Origin: Spongilla lacustris
Taxonomy: Eukaryota > Porifera > Demospongiae > Spongillida > Spongillidae
Direction of reading: 5' to 3'
DNA: 64,000 bases
NCBI GenBank assembly: GCA_949361645.1
Contig: OX442417.1
Span: 1,252,164 to 1,316,163, forward strand
Made by a program: the position numbers and the translations under genes
Shown: positions 37,026-49,900 of the stretch, in pieces
How positions within the stretch are numbered: position 1 is the first letter of the stretch
How the letters are laid out: each line of letters opens with the position of its first letter
The notes under the pieces: generated by a model
Seen by the model: only the letters and a program-made list of their open reading frames with translations
Database searches by the model: none
What the model was told of the DNA's origin: nothing

Positions 37026-38366
37026 ATGGGACATGAGCATGTAGTGGAGGCCATGGGATATGAGCATGTAGTGGAGGCCATGGGACATGAGCATGTAGTG
37101 GCCATGGGACATGAGCATGTAGTGGAGGCCATGGGACATGAGCACGTATTGGAGGTCATGGGACATGAGCATGTAGTGGAGGCCATGGGACATGAGCATG
37201 TAGTGGAGGCCATGGGACATGAGCATGTAGTGGAGGCCATGGGACATGAGCATGTAGTGGCCATGGGACATGAGCATGTAGTGGAGGCCATGGGACATGA
37301 GCACGTATTAGAGGTCATGGGACATGAGCATGTAGTGGAGACCATGGGACATGAGCATGTAGTGGAGGCCATGGGACATGAGCATGTAGTGGAGGCCATG
37401 GGACATGAGCATGTAGTGGAGGCCATGAAACATGAGCATGTAGTGGAGGCCATGGGACATGAGCATGTAGTGGAGGCCATGGGACATGAGCATGTAGTGG
37501 AGGCCATGGGACATGAGCATGTAGTGGAGGCTATGGGACATGAGCATGTAGTGGAGGCCATGGGACATGAACATGTAGTGTAGGCTATGGGACATGAGCA
37601 TGTAGTGGAGGCCATGGGACATGGGCATGTAATGGAGGCCATGGGACATGGGCATGTAATGGAGGCCATGGGACATGAGCATGTAGTGGAGGCCATGGGA
37701 CATGAGCATGTAGTGGAGGCCATGGGACATGAGCATGTAGTGGAGGCCATGGGACATGGGCATGTAATGGAGGCGATGGGACATGGGCATGTAATGGAGG
37801 CCATGGGACATGAGCATGTAGTGGAGGCCATGGGACATGACCAGGCCATGGGACATGAGCATGTAGTGGAGGCCATGGGACATGACCAGGCCATGGGACA
37901 TGAGCATGTAGTGGAGGCCATGGTACATGAGCATTTAGTGGAGGCCATGGGACATGAGCATGTAGTGGAGGTTATGGGACATGAGCATGTAGTGGAGGCC
38001 ATGGGACATGAGCATGTAGTGTAGGCCATGGGACATGAGCATGTAGTGGAGGCCATGGGACATGAGCATGTAGTGGAGGCCATGGGACATGAGCATGTAG
38101 TGGAGGCCATGGGACATGAGCATGTAGTGGAGGCCATGGGATATGAGCATGTAGTGGAGGCCATGGGACCAAAGCATGTAGTGGAGGCCATGGGACATGA
38201 GCATGTAGTGGAGGCCATGGGACATGAGCATGTAGTGGAGGCCATGGGACATGAGCATGTAGTGGAGGCCATGGGACGTGAGCATGTAGTGGAGGCCATG
38301 GGACATGAGCATGTAGTGGAGGCCATGGGACATGAGCATGTTGTGAAGGCCATGGGACATGAGGGA
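37026..38366. repeat. 27-bp minisatellite, array 3 (~50 copies)
   Basis: Same unit. Variants specific to this array include gacatgggcatgtaatgg (37,617-37,800) and shortened units gacatgaccaggcc (37,835 and 37,880). After 38,366 the sequence leaves the duplicated segment and becomes unique. Confidence 0.95.
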
Positions 38367-39371
38367 TGACTTATTATTCATATTTACTATTCCAATAATG
38401 TTAATGCATATCTCTAGACTAGGTCACAGCACAAAGTATTTCCCTTACCTGTACAAGGCACACTCTAAAGTACCTATATACAGCTGCAGGTTGGAGGCAC
38501 TTGACATACCACTGCAGAGTAATACCTTCGACCATGTAAATTCATTCACATAAAGTGAATCCAGTTTTCAAATACTGCTATTAATGCACCTCACTAACTT
38601 CTGAACTTTGCCACCTTTTAGGTTCCTGCTAATTCTTCACTATTTGAACACTGGACCTCTAAATGCACAGTAATTCTCCGAGGGAAAGTCCAATTTCTGA
38701 TACGTAGCGTGTATCATACATTTTAAGGATTGCAGTGCACCTTACATGCATGTGCACCTGTCCCTTCCATCTACATATTGAGAGAATAGTACTATTTTGC
38801 ATGCTGCTTTACAAATTTGCACTTGGTTTGTCATATTTAGTATTCTAATAGGTTTAAAGTGTATTTGTGTAACTGTAGTCATCTGACACCTTGTGATAAT
38901 TGCAAGTGATAATACAATAATGAAAGATTTTCAACATTAATGCAGCCTAGAAATCAAAACAGTAGCTGAACTGATTACAATTGCAAACAAATGGCCTAAA
39001 CAATGAAGTACAGTGCATTGTTTATCAAGCTAAGTGCCATTCGAAACTGCGGTTTTATGTGTATTGTGTGAGGACTCTATTATGACAAGCATTCTAATTC
39101 CAGTAGCAATGCATGACGTATACCATTTAATTGGAATTATATGAAGCAGTTATTGAGTCATGTGGCAAGGAACACTGTTATCTGTAATGTTTTTAATTTG
39201 AAGTAATACACAGCTTTTTAAATGTCATATGCCATATCTGAGCAGTATCAATATATGAAAGGAAATGCTCCCATGTTTTCTCAAATAAAATGCTGCATTT
39301 ATACATGTATTGGTGGTACTAGGTAACTATTATGCCAAAGAACACTAATAAGATTATATAAGTTAACAAAC
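38367..39371 (-). other. Intronic sequence, no exon supported
   Basis: AT-rich, with words shared loosely with the duplicated intron (gaacactagact, cttaattctgacac). One open stretch before a GTAAGG donor at 38,449 could be an exon (GITLQWYVKCLQP), but no acceptor or similarity supports it. Confidence 0.4.
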
Positions 39372-39431
39372 CTTCATGATGACTTTCCACCAGAGCAGGT
39401 ACTGGATTGGTTGGTACAGATTGAGATGGAG
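39372..39431 (-). CDS. Proline-rich linker exon, 60 bp (copy 3)
   Basis: Phase 1-1; encodes APSQSVPTNPVPALVESHHEG between acceptor ccatag and donor GTTTGT. It lies just downstream of the Death-domain exon, so it would tether that domain to the following module. Confidence 0.55.
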
Positions 39432-40100
39432 CTATGGAATATATATATATATATTATAATAATAACATGTACATGCATATGCTATCAATAAAATAAGTTG
39501 GTTTGGTCAACTGCTTATGTTTTTCGTATCATTATGTATAACTATAATTTTCACACAGATGTCTAAAATGTAGGAGAAACTTAATTCTGACACCTTTATA
39601 TACATGTACGTACCAACTAGGAATTGGGTGGATGATAATGTAGGAACAGCAGGAGGTTGGTCTTCGCATTTGTTCAAGGTTGCTCCTGTTTGTGATATAT
39701 TGTGACATGATTATACATAAACAACCATAGATGAAACATGATAACTACCAAATGGTGAATGGACAGAGTCTCCTTAAAATTAATGTGATAAACATATTCA
39801 TACTGTTGGATTAAATAAAAGAAAGGCAGCTATTGGTACGCTGGATGTGTAAGGAGTAAAACAAAAGAAACGTGACTTTTAGTCCTAATGAACCAAGGTA
39901 TTGGACTGCTGGTTGTTATTATAAATACAGATACAACAAGCAATAAAACACTGAACAGACATGAGTGGATAGCAAAGGGGGGAGGGAGGAAGAGAAATTA
40001 ACCATGCATATACAATTATATTTTGCAATGACAAGAATCAATGCAAATGCACGGCTGTACACATTGTGATGTGTCAAACCACCATACCTTATACACTAAC
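39432..40100 (-). other. Intron between linker exon and Death-domain exon
   Basis: Holds a short AT run (39,440-39,455) and a stretch similar to the 27.7-kb intron (gggtggatgataatgtagga). No exon recognised. Confidence 0.45.
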
Positions 40101-40376
40101 CTGCATGGAGGGGACAGTAGGTATTTTTAATTGTTTCAGCCAATACCAACTGATCACACATATTGAGTGCTTCAATCAGCCTCTCCCAGGAACATGATTT
40201 ATCAGACTCCATCCAGAACTGAATCATGTCATGTTTGCACTCTTCTATTTGACCTCGATTATTCACATCAATCTCTTTCATCTTAGTAGGACTGATGTCC
40301 AGCTCTGCACCCAGTGTCTTCCATGCTACTACTGGTTTTATGGCACGTATGATGTTTTGAAATGTGAAAGTAGGAT
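40101..40376 (-). CDS. Death-domain exon 2 (92 codons)
   Basis: Phase 1-1 exon, acceptor ttatttctctgcag and donor GTTAGT. It encodes a six-helix Death-domain pattern: IIRAIKPVVAWKTLGAEL, then LDISPTKMKEID, a charged stretch, MIQFWMES, CSWERLIEALNMCD and LVLAETIKNT. The W-K-LG-EL and W-L-AL spacing is the typical hallmark. Death domains bind other Death domains to recruit signalling partners. It is flanked by linker exons and lies upstream of the NACHT exon, giving a Death-NACHT-LRR plan. Confidence 0.8.
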
Positions 40377-40658
40377 CTGCAGAGAAATAACAGGCATTCA
40401 CCACCACACAAGGTTAAATTATCGATATGAAATTTCAAGACTTTGTTATGAACTAGTAGTACCAACATTGCAGATTTGGAGGTCCTAGTGCCCGAATGCA
40501 TAGAGCGCATGCGCGAAATGTTGAACATACATGTACATCTAGAGTTGTTTTTTTGCATTAAAAACCTTTCTTTTTTAATGGCTAAAACAAATCTGTTAAT
40601 ATTGCAAACCTGCAACTCGTTGTAGCAAATGTAAGCTTTCAATTGAATACTATAATAC

Positions 40659-40920
40659 CTTGTACGCAATCACTGTGCAACCTGATGTGCATTAGCTGTG
40701 AGAGCTGCTGTTGGAGACCTTGGATACGAACTGACGTGTCATCCGAACAGCGCCGCTCGATTAGTTGTACACTAGCGATATGTTTGATTGGGAAGTCGTT
40801 GTGGTGTACACAATGGTTCATAGCTCGCTTAACCGGTAGTTTGGCATGCACTGCATTGCTTGAAGTGAACCACAAAATTCTATGATTTATGATTCTTTCG
40901 TATTTAGCACCACAGCTCCA
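40659..40920 (-). CDS. Candidate exon of unknown kind, upstream of Death-domain exon 2
   Basis: An open minus-strand stretch that looks protein-like (LPVKRAMNHCVHHNDFPIKH, then RIQGLQQQLSQLMHIRLHSD). It ends at a CAAG/GTATTA donor in phase 1, which would join in frame to the Death-domain exon at 40,376. CpG content is higher than in its neighbours. The start is unclear: the nearest acceptor (ccccacag at 40,929) is out of phase, and the boundary is an inverted copy of the linker-exon start. I do not recognise it; it may be an inserted foreign piece. Confidence 0.3.
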
Positions 40921-41420
40921 CCTCAATCTGGAGCTGTGGGGATAAATAAAGAATCATGTGTGCTCTGTGGTAAATACAGAATTTCCTAAGTTGCTGTACC
41001 GAATAGCAACACTCAAAGAAATAGGTGGACATCATCAGTATAGCCATATATAAAAATGTTGCCGGCTGTATTTTAAATCAATGCTAGACATGCAACGGCA
41101 TGCATATGCTATCGGGAATATTGTGGTTCACTTCTGGTTTTTAGAGTACGATTCATTTAAAAGTCTATGATGTGCAATATTAAAATGTGCATTTAGAACT
41201 CCGTTACAACCTACTCATCAAATTATCAATTGCACATTAACAAATTCACAACCATCATTTCACTCAGTGCTCTCATATTTTTAATTTACAGTAATCCACA
41301 GCTATATATTTTTTAACCTTGATGTATGAAAGACCATGCTTCCATGTTTCCTCCGAGCACTTATAGTGATACTACATGTAGCTACAAAGAACACTACTAA
41401 GATGATATAAGATAACAAAC

Positions 41421-41480
41421 CTTCATGATGACTTTCCACCAGAGCAGGTACTGGATTGGTTGGTACAGGTTGAGGTGGAG
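41421..41480 (-). CDS. Proline-rich linker exon, 60 bp (copy 4)
   Basis: Phase 1-1; APPQPVPTNPVPALVESHHEG; acceptor cccacag and donor GTTTGT. It sits directly downstream of the 906-bp exon. The flanking intron (gggaataaataaagaatcat) is duplicated at 40,935, where the exon itself is cut short. Confidence 0.6.
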
Positions 41481-41826
41481 CTGTGGGAATAAATAAAGAA
41501 TCATGTGTCTCTGTGGTCAATATAGAATTTCCTAAGTTATAGCAACACTCAAAGAAATAGGTGGGCATCATCAGTAGCCATTTATGAAAATGTTGTCAGC
41601 TGTATTTTTAATCAATGTTACATGTACTGGCATACATAAGCTATCAGAGAATTTTGTGGTTTACTCTGGTTTTTAGAGTACATACAGATTAATTTTCAAA
41701 GAATGTACCCTGTTTTTAATATTGTCATGGCAGTATTATTTTGTAAGTCACTTTAACTAATTGTCTGCATCCAAGGAAAATTGCTACACATCTGCCACAT
41801 GATTTCTGTAGTCTACATGGACTTAC

Positions 41827-42732
41827 CTTTATGAGCTTTACACACATCAGGGTCTGAAGAAAAGCTTTGTACTTCTTTCAGGAGTGTATTAATGCTTTCA
41901 TACCTATCTCCTGTGCTCACATCAGTCACTCCAAGCTTAGCAAGACCTTTCAAATGTTTTGTGTTCAATGGAAATATTTTCTCATGCTCACAAGGAGAAA
42001 GTAAGAACACAAGCTCCAGGCAGCCTTCAGCAATGCAACGTAGTATAAGATTATGTTTTATGTCAAATAGTTCTCTCAATTCCTCAACAAAACCCTCAAT
42101 ATCTATCATACTTGACATAGATTTTTCACCATCACCCACTTTTAGACAAAATTTTTTGAAGGGTATTGATCCTAGATTTTGCTCTGAGGTCAGAAGTGGT
42201 GGACATTCAAATATTTTTCGTTTACAATATTCTGCACGATAATCTGCATATAGCTCAAATTGTTTACTAAACATGTTTGTCTTTGACAGCTTCAATTGCT
42301 CACATGAGCGGTCCACAATATCTTTTAATAAACTGCAATCAAACCAAGTTATATAATTCCATACTACATCTGTGAGATCGACATGCGATCCAGCTGCTTT
42401 TATAATGTTACTCACTGACGTGGTTGTTGATGTCCCTAAGATGGTGCTTGTAATATATTTCAGTTTATCCAATGCCGGAACATTTTCTTGTATCCATTGT
42501 ACAAAGATAAATCTAAGGCTGATCAGTTCATCCATTATTTTCTTTTTCTCTTTCTTAAGGATATTAATAAATGATTTCCTCTCCCACTCACTTAGCTCAT
42601 CTGTATCAAGATATGGGAATGAATCTCCATTGCATAGTTTAGGACATCCCTGTTTAAGAAGCTTTGTCAAGTCACAGCAATTACAACCACAACTATATTT
42701 AAGACAGGATTTGCCCGGGATACGTTCTTCAC
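41827..42732 (-). CDS. 906-bp exon of unnamed sponge/cnidarian NLR-associated domain
   Basis: Phase 1-1 exon of 302 codons with acceptor gtttttacttag and donor GTAAGT. The Cys-rich start (CLKYSCGCNCCD) is followed by a helical region (EWERKSFINILKKEKKKI), then WNYITWFDCSLLKDIVD, ELYADYRAEYCKRKIFECPP, an alternating strand segment with LRCIAEGCLELVFLLSP, and KIFPLNTKHLKGLAKLGVTD. From memory the last part resembles an uncharacterised domain common beside Death and NACHT domains in sponge and cnidarian proteins; I know no accepted function. Because it is phase 1-1, it can join the linker exon and the Death domain that follow. Confidence 0.7.
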
Positions 42733-43889
42733 CTAAGTAAAAACATAAACATATTAATAATATAGTTACTGAAGCAAATTGTATGCACTCTAATTAAGCT
42801 GCATTGCATTATGTATATTAGCATTATAATTGTAATCCCTGCAAAGTGCATTAACCAAAATAAAGTTTTGCTTTGAAATTATAAGATTTCATCATGATGT
42901 TTCTAGCTATTTAGAATACCTGAGCAATTTGTGTTTTATATTTTAATGTTGCAATTGTATAAGTCATACCCTGTTCTCACACCTAGTCCTATTTTTCTCT
43001 TTATTCTTGACCATGCATAACTCAGAATGCAAACAGTTGTAAGGAATTTGAAAACTAGACCAACATCTTCAGATTTAGTTCGATTAGGGATTCCAGTTTA
43101 TGAGATAGTGATGGTGTAATTTGGCAGAGTATCTTGCTTTATACATTATAAACACAAAACTTTAGGGTATATAGGATTTATATTTAACTGACACAGGGAA
43201 GAGATGATGCTAAAACAAATGTGCTACCTGTAACTATAAACCAATATTTCTCATGATGGCACCTTCAAATCATAAGTAACACCAACTTTCTGATATACTG
43301 ATAGCCAAATAAAGGGTGCTCCACAAACAACGAAAAGTGCAGTTATTTAGCTAAGGTGGCTGATGTACAAATAAATATATACCAATTCAATTTTTAAGCA
43401 ACTAAATCAAAATGCAAAACTTAATTTAAAACACATACAATAGCATTAAACATGTTTTAAAACAACAATAAGTGTATTAAAAATTATATACCTACACATA
43501 AATTTATAATCAGCCACATAAGTTTAGTTCTATATACTCTTCAGAGGATGGCTCTAGCATTCGCTATTTTTGCTTATGTTGGAGATCAGTTTTAAAGATG
43601 CCTGTATCTTTGGCAGTGTGCCAGAAAGCTTGATGCTTTTCTACCCCAAGCCCCACTGCTAGAGGGGTTGAGACCCATTCTAAATCAAAAAAAATTTCAT
43701 CATTGGCATATTGCTCATGGGATTTAGCAGTGACCAAATGGATATGTCCAGAGCAACGGGCCTTCCTGGTCGTGGCTGTTATTGATTAGGAATAAGCTAA
43801 GCACCAACTATTGAAGCATGCGCACAGTGGAGGAAGTGTGCTATGAGAGCATTATGGCACTAGATAAAATCACCCCCAAATTAGATAAT
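42733..43889. other. Intron, no exon seen
   Basis: AT-rich sequence without convincing splice-bounded open stretches. It probably separates the 906-bp exon from the exons upstream. Confidence 0.45.
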
Positions 43890-44360
43890 AGGCTTTTTCG
43901 AATTTTAATAATTTGCTGCAGAGGCATAATGAAGTGAGGTACTGCTTGGGAGACATTTCATCAGAAGTATGGCCATCTGTGATAAAGGAACCAATTGTAA
44001 GGGAGGCAGATTACTCATCAACTAATGTGGGTTTAAGGCTTGGACAGAGGCGTTGTTTGACATTTGCATAATTGATACTTATGCCCCATCATATCAACGC
44101 CGTACTCCAGAGGCAGTCACTTTCAAAAGTGCAGCAAAAGAAAAGAAAAGCATTTATCAGAAAGCTGTTGACGATTGGCATGATCAAATTACACCCTTTG
44201 TTGTTTCAGTGGATGGACTCCTGCACAGAGAGGCAAACCATTTCATGAAGCATATAGCTGCTAGCCTTGCAATAAAATGGGAGAAGTCTTACTCAGAAAC
44301 AGTTAGTTTTGTCAGAATGAGCCTATCTTTTGCAATCCTAAGATCTGCTAGCCTGTGAAA
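43890..44360 (+). pseudogene. Retrotransposon-derived coding fragment (non-LTR type)
   Basis: Plus strand, opposite to the NLR. It encodes RHNEVRYCLGDISSEVWPSV, KEPIVREADYSS, then ALFDICIIDTYAPSYQRR, KEKKSIYQKAVDDWH, ITPFVVSVDGLLHREA and KWEKSYSETVSFVRMS. This order matches the C-terminal part of a protein family I associate with non-LTR retrotransposons. A frameshift lies near 44,047, and the frame stops before the usual end. It is an isolated 3' fragment sitting in an NLR intron. Confidence 0.55.
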
Positions 44361-45160
44361 AGGTGATATGGTCCAGGATGTGTTGATGGCGCAGCACTCC
44401 ATGCACACTGAACAAAGAGACATTTTTATCATGTTTTCAGTAATAATCAATTGATTTTTTTCATGATGTATTTTAAACTTTGCGTCCTATTTCATATATT
44501 CTGTTTACATAATTTCAACTTAATTATCTAATGTTTTGGATGTCTCATATCTCTTAGAAACTGATTTCAGTAGGAAAATAATCAATCTGCTACCAAAAAG
44601 TCCTAAAAATTAAATTTAAATAAACAATTCTTTTAAAAATTGAAGTCCTAAACATTAATAAAATCTGTGGAAACTCATTTCATATTGCTGATTAAAAAGC
44701 TCTATATTAGTCTATCATCATTGAGAATATTGCAATACGTTAGTCACATTGACCACCATATCACAATGTACTTCCTCAATGCTATCGCAGACTGTATGTA
44801 TATATGTTATCACGCAATTGTATAAGACTATATTATGTACATTCTTTTTTTGCTTTAAAGATTCCTTCGAGAGTAAGGAAAATTATCTAAAGCCAATCCA
44901 CCAACAAAACCCAAAATATATCATTTTATCTATATCATTCCATTTTTATATATAACATATTTCTTAGGACAAATTTGATAGGCTTCCAAGGGGTCTCAAA
45001 ATTAGTTCCATGAGGGGTGTATCAAAGATAATGATCAATTCAACTAGTGTGTATGTAAGTAATTAAAACATCCATATACTGCAGTAGTGTAACACACTCC
45101 CACAGCTCCCCATACAGTGACCATTATGAGGGTGCCCATGCTCACAAAAGTCCCTCTCAC
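44361..45160. other. AT-rich intron, no gene seen
   Basis: Very AT-rich. A plus-strand 68-codon frame at 44,749 has no features of a gene. Confidence 0.45.
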
Positions 45161-45196
45161 CTTTAGGTGCTTGAGGCTGTGTTATTAGTGGTGGAT
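45161..45196 (-). CDS. Short proline-rich linker exon, 36 bp
   Basis: On the minus strand, acceptor attgcag and donor GTGAGAG enclose 36 bp read as DPPLITQPQAPKG in phase 1-1. Composition and phase match the 60-bp linker exons. It is very short, so confidence is limited. Confidence 0.4.
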
Positions 45197-45719
45197 CTGC
45201 AATGAATATCTATAACTCATGATCAGAGTAAAAAGTTAACACATATGAGAAATACACCTCAGAGGGAGTCCAATGGAGGTCTACTGTACAGGGATCCCAT
45301 AGACGCATCCATCATCACTCAACTAAATGATCAGATTATCCTAATTGTGGTTAATGATACTGGATATTTCAACAGTGTGCCATTTGGAAAAACAAAACCT
45401 AGAAGCAATGACAATTGCTGCTTTATTTTCTTTGCCTGTGCATAAATATGTGTATGGCCATAAAGGTGTGTGTGACAAGCTTCAAACTAGACTTATTTGT
45501 GTGCCATGCATAAGATAAAATAAATCTATATTCAGGCGAAGCAAGTACAGAGTATTTTTATTACACATATACATATCACATCACATAACGTGACTTTTAA
45601 TGCAGCTGTTGTATAGGTATATACCAGTTGTATTCTGCAGCATGTACAGGGGATGAAGTAGACTATTGTGTCATGTTGAATGATAATTAGTATATATGGG
45701 GTGGAGTAGATACTGTGCA

Positions 45720-46455
45720 ATAATGTCCAATCCCTCAGCAGTCAGTTCACATTGCAGTTCAATGCTCCCACTGTATCACCTGCTGATTCCATACAATACC
45801 CAATAACCCAGTAATCCAGTGAGATGAGGGTTTCATTCTTCATTACTAATTAATGGTGAATCTCTAGCCATTTTGTAATTCAAAATTCTGTGCTTCAAAT
45901 ACACAATGCAGCGCTCTCAGGTTCACTGGCCTCTTTTTACCATCTTCAGCAACCAGCAAATTATCCATTATTGCAGTCCAGGGAAATTTTGTTATTCCAC
46001 TGAAGAACTTCAGCACCACATGCATACCTGGCTGAACGATATGATCTCTGATGGCTCTAAGCTGGTCATCTGAAGAAAGTCTGCTGGCATAGTAAGCAGC
46101 AAGAAACTCCTGGTGGGTTGGGTGAACAAAAGACAACACATGACTAGCACCATATTCTTCATCACTTGCATCTACCACAAGGATACCTAGGTTTGCTATA
46201 CTCGCTATTGAACTTTCCTCACACACTGATCTCAGTTCCTCTGGAGTAATAGATGTCTTTGAAGCAATAGACATGATGGTAAACTGGTGATATACATCTG
46301 TTTCAGTCTCAGGAAGAGGTGTTGATTTCTTTTGACATTGGTTATAGATAAAGATGATCATGACAAGATTGAAAGGTACATAGCACATGTGTTTAGTGTT
46401 CAGATGGCTACTGAGGTAGGTTTTGAGCTCTTCAGCCTTCTTATAGAACTATCTG
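45720..46455 (-). pseudogene. Broken NACHT exon fragment
   Basis: It matches the C-terminal two thirds of the NACHT exon: HMCYVPFNLVMIIFIYN, then FVHPTHQEFLAAYYASRL and NLRALHCVFEAQN. It lacks Walker A and B. A frameshift lies near 46,395-46,440. The stretch between FTIMS and SKTSI (about 45 codons in the intact exon) is deleted, and a stop occurs after ELQNG. The NACHT-like match can be followed, out of frame, down to about 45,720. A clear pseudo-exon; identity to the intact copy is only moderate, so it comes from an older duplication. Confidence 0.8.
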
Positions 46456-46908
46456 GATAGCTTTTGACAATATATTCACTATTGATAACATTTACAATTT
46501 TTTTCTTCTTGGCATAATTTTCAACAGTGTGTCAATTGCGAAACCTAAAAACCATGAGAATTGCTGATTGAAGAAAAATAATTTGCTTCACCTTAAATTA
46601 AATATGTGCCTGACCAAAACTGTGACAGTCGTCAAAAAGACGTATTTCTTAGCATAAATATGGACGTACATTATATCCTACATTGAATTGCATTGAAAGG
46701 TTGTGAAAAGCACTTAGCTTGACATACAATGCACTGTAATCTAAAGTTCAAACACATCAGATTGGATCATATTTGGAGTACAGACGGGATCTGATCTGTT
46801 AATATATGCATCTGATCTGATCGACGGTAATAATCTGACTTTGAACTATGTGAAATATCAGATATAACTGGTCTTCTGAGTCTCATATTATGAAATACAA
46901 AGTTTTAG
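46456..46908. other. No gene seen
   Basis: AT-rich spacer between the NACHT pseudo-exon and the largest minisatellite array. Words such as tctgatctgat repeat near 46,790-46,830. Confidence 0.4.
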
Positions 46909-49900
46909 TAGAGGCCATGGGACGTGAGCATGTAGTGGAGGCCATGGGACATTAGCATATAGTGGAGGCCTTGTGACATGAGCATGTAGTGGAGGCCATG
47001 GGTTATGAGCATATAGTGGAGGCCATGGGACATGAGCATATAGTGGAGGCCATGGGACATGAGCATGTAGAGGAGGCCATGGGACATGAGCATGTAGTGG
47101 AGGCCATGGGACATGAGCATGTAGTGGAGGCCATGGGACATGAGCATGGAGTGGAGGCCATGGGACATGAGCATGTAGTGGAGGACATGGGACATGAGCA
47201 TGTAGTGGAGGCCATGGGACATGAGCATGTAGTGGAGGCCATGGAACATGAGCATGTAGTGGAGGCCATGGGACATGAGCATGTAGTGGAGGCCATGGGA
47301 CATGAGCATGTAGTGGAGGCCATGGGACATGAGCATGTAGTGGAGGCCATGGGACATGAGCATGTAGTGGAGGCCATGGGACATGAGCATGTGGTGGAGG
47401 CCATGGGACATGAGCATGTAGTGGAGGCCATGGGACATGAGCATGTATTGGAGGCCATGGGACATGAGCATGTAGTGGAGGCCATGGGACATGAGCATGT
47501 AGTGGAGGCCATGGGACATGAGCATGTAGTGGAGGCCATGGGACATGAGCATGTAGTGGAGGCCATGGGACATAAGCATGTAGTAGAGGCCATGGGACAT
47601 GAGCATGTAGTGGAGGTCATGGGACATGAGCATGTAGTGGAGGCTATGGGACATGAGCATGTAGTGGAGGATGAGGTCATGGGACATGAGCATGTAGTGG
47701 AGGCCATGGGACATGAGCATGTAGTGGAGGCCATGGGACATGAGCATGTAGTGGAGGCCATGGGATATGAGCATGTAGTGGAGGATCACGTCATGGGACA
47801 TGAGCATGTAGTGGAGGCCAAGGGACATGAGCATGTAGTGGAGACCATGGGACATGAGCATGTAGTGGAGGCCATCGGACTTGAGCATGTAGTGGAGGCC
47901 ATGGGACATGAGCATGCAGTGGAGGCCATAGGGCGTGAGCATGTAGTGGAGGCCATGGGACATGAGTATGCAGTGGAGGCCATAGGGCATGAGCATGTAG
48001 TGGAGGCCATGGGACATGAGTATGTAGTGGAGGCCATTGGACACGAGCATGTAGTGGAGGCCATGGGACATGAGCATGTAGTGGAGGCCATGGGACATGA
48101 GCATGTAGTGGAGGCCATGGGACATGAGCATGTAGTGGAGGCCAGGGGACATGAGCATGTAGTGGAGACCATGGGACATGAGCATGTAATGGAGGCCATG
48201 GGACATGAGCATGTAGTGGAGGCCATGGGACATGAGCATGTAGTGGAGGCCATGGGACGTGAGCATGTAGTGGAGGCCATGGGACATGAGCATGTAGTGG
48301 CGGCCAAGGGACATGAGCATGTAGTGGAGGCCATCGGACTTGAGCATGTAGTGGAGGCCATGGGACTTGAGCATGTAGTGGAGGCCATGGGACATGAGCA
48401 TGCAGTGGAGGCCATAGGGCATGAGCATGTAGTGGAGGCCATGGGACATGAGTATGCAGTGGAGGCCATAGGGCATGAGCATGTAGTGGAGGCCATGGGA
48501 CATGAGTATGTAGTGGAGGCCATGGGACACGAGCATGTAGTGGAGGCCATGGGACATGAGCATGTAGTGGAGGCCATGGGACATGAGCATGTAGTGGAGG
48601 CCATGGGACATGAGCATGTAGTGGAGGCCAGGGGACATGAGCATGTAGTGGAGACCATGGGACATGAGCATGTAATGGAGGCCATGGGACATGAGCATGT
48701 AGTGGAGGCCATGGGACATGAGCATGTAGTGGAGGCCATGGGACGTGAGCATGTAGTGGAGGCCATGGGACATGAGCATGTAGTGGCGGCCATGGGACAT
48801 GAGCATGTAGTGGAGGCAATGGGATATGAGCATGTAGTGGAGGCCATTAGACATGAGCATGTAGTGTAGGCCATGGGACATGAGCATGTAGTGGAGGCCA
48901 TGGGACATGAGCATGTAGTGGAGGCCATGGGACATGAGCATGTAATGGAGGCCATGGGACATGAGCATATATTGGAGGTCATGGGACATGAGCATGTAGT
49001 GGCCATGGGACATGAGCATGTATTGGAGGCCATGGGACATGAGCATGTAGTGGATGGAGGCCATGGGACATGAGCACGTAGTGGAGGCTATGGGACATGA
49101 GCATGTAGTGGAGGCCATGGGACATGAGCATGTAGTGGAGGCCATGGGACATGAGCCTGTAGTGGAGGCCATGGGACATGAGCATGTAGTGGAGGCCATG
49201 GGACATGAGCATGTAGTGGAGGCCATGTGACATGAGCATGTTGTGGAGGCCATGGGACATGAGCATGTAGTGGAGGCCATGGGACATGAGCATGTAGTGG
49301 AGGCCATGGGACATGAGCATGTAGTGGCTATGGGACATGAGCATGTAGTGGTAGCCATGGGACATGAGCATGTAGTGGAGGCCATGGGACATGAGCATGT
49401 AGTGGAGGCCATGGGACATGAGCATGTAGTGGAGGCCATGGGACATGAGCATGTGGTGGAGTCCATGGGACATGAGCATGTAGTGGAGGCCATGGGACAT
49501 GAGCATGTATTGGAGGCCATGGGACATGAGCATGTAGTGGAGGCCATTAGACATGAGCATGTAGTGGAGGCCATGGGACATGAGCATGTAGTGGAGGCCA
49601 TGGGACATGAGCATGTAGTGGAGGCCATGGGACATGAGCATGTAGTGGAGGCCATGGGACATGAGCATGTAGTGGAGGCCATGGGACATGAGCATGTAGT
49701 GGAGGCCATGGGACATGAGCATGTAGTGGAGGCCATGAGACATGAGCATGTAGTGGAGGCCATGGGACATGAACATGTATTGGAGGCCATGGGACATGAG
49801 CATGTAGTGGAGGCCATTAGACATGAGCATGTAGTGGAGGCCATGGGACATGAGCATATAGTGGAGGCCATGGGACATGAGCATGTAGTGGAGGCCATGG

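Noticed and set aside
25229..38366. CRISPR-like array
   Set aside because: Units are contiguous without unique spacers, and the DNA is eukaryotic.
38449..38560. Possible exon ending at a GTAAGG donor
   Set aside because: No convincing acceptor and no similarity to LRR, Death or linker exons.
44749..44955. 68-codon plus-strand frame
   Set aside because: Low-complexity AT-rich sequence without protein features.
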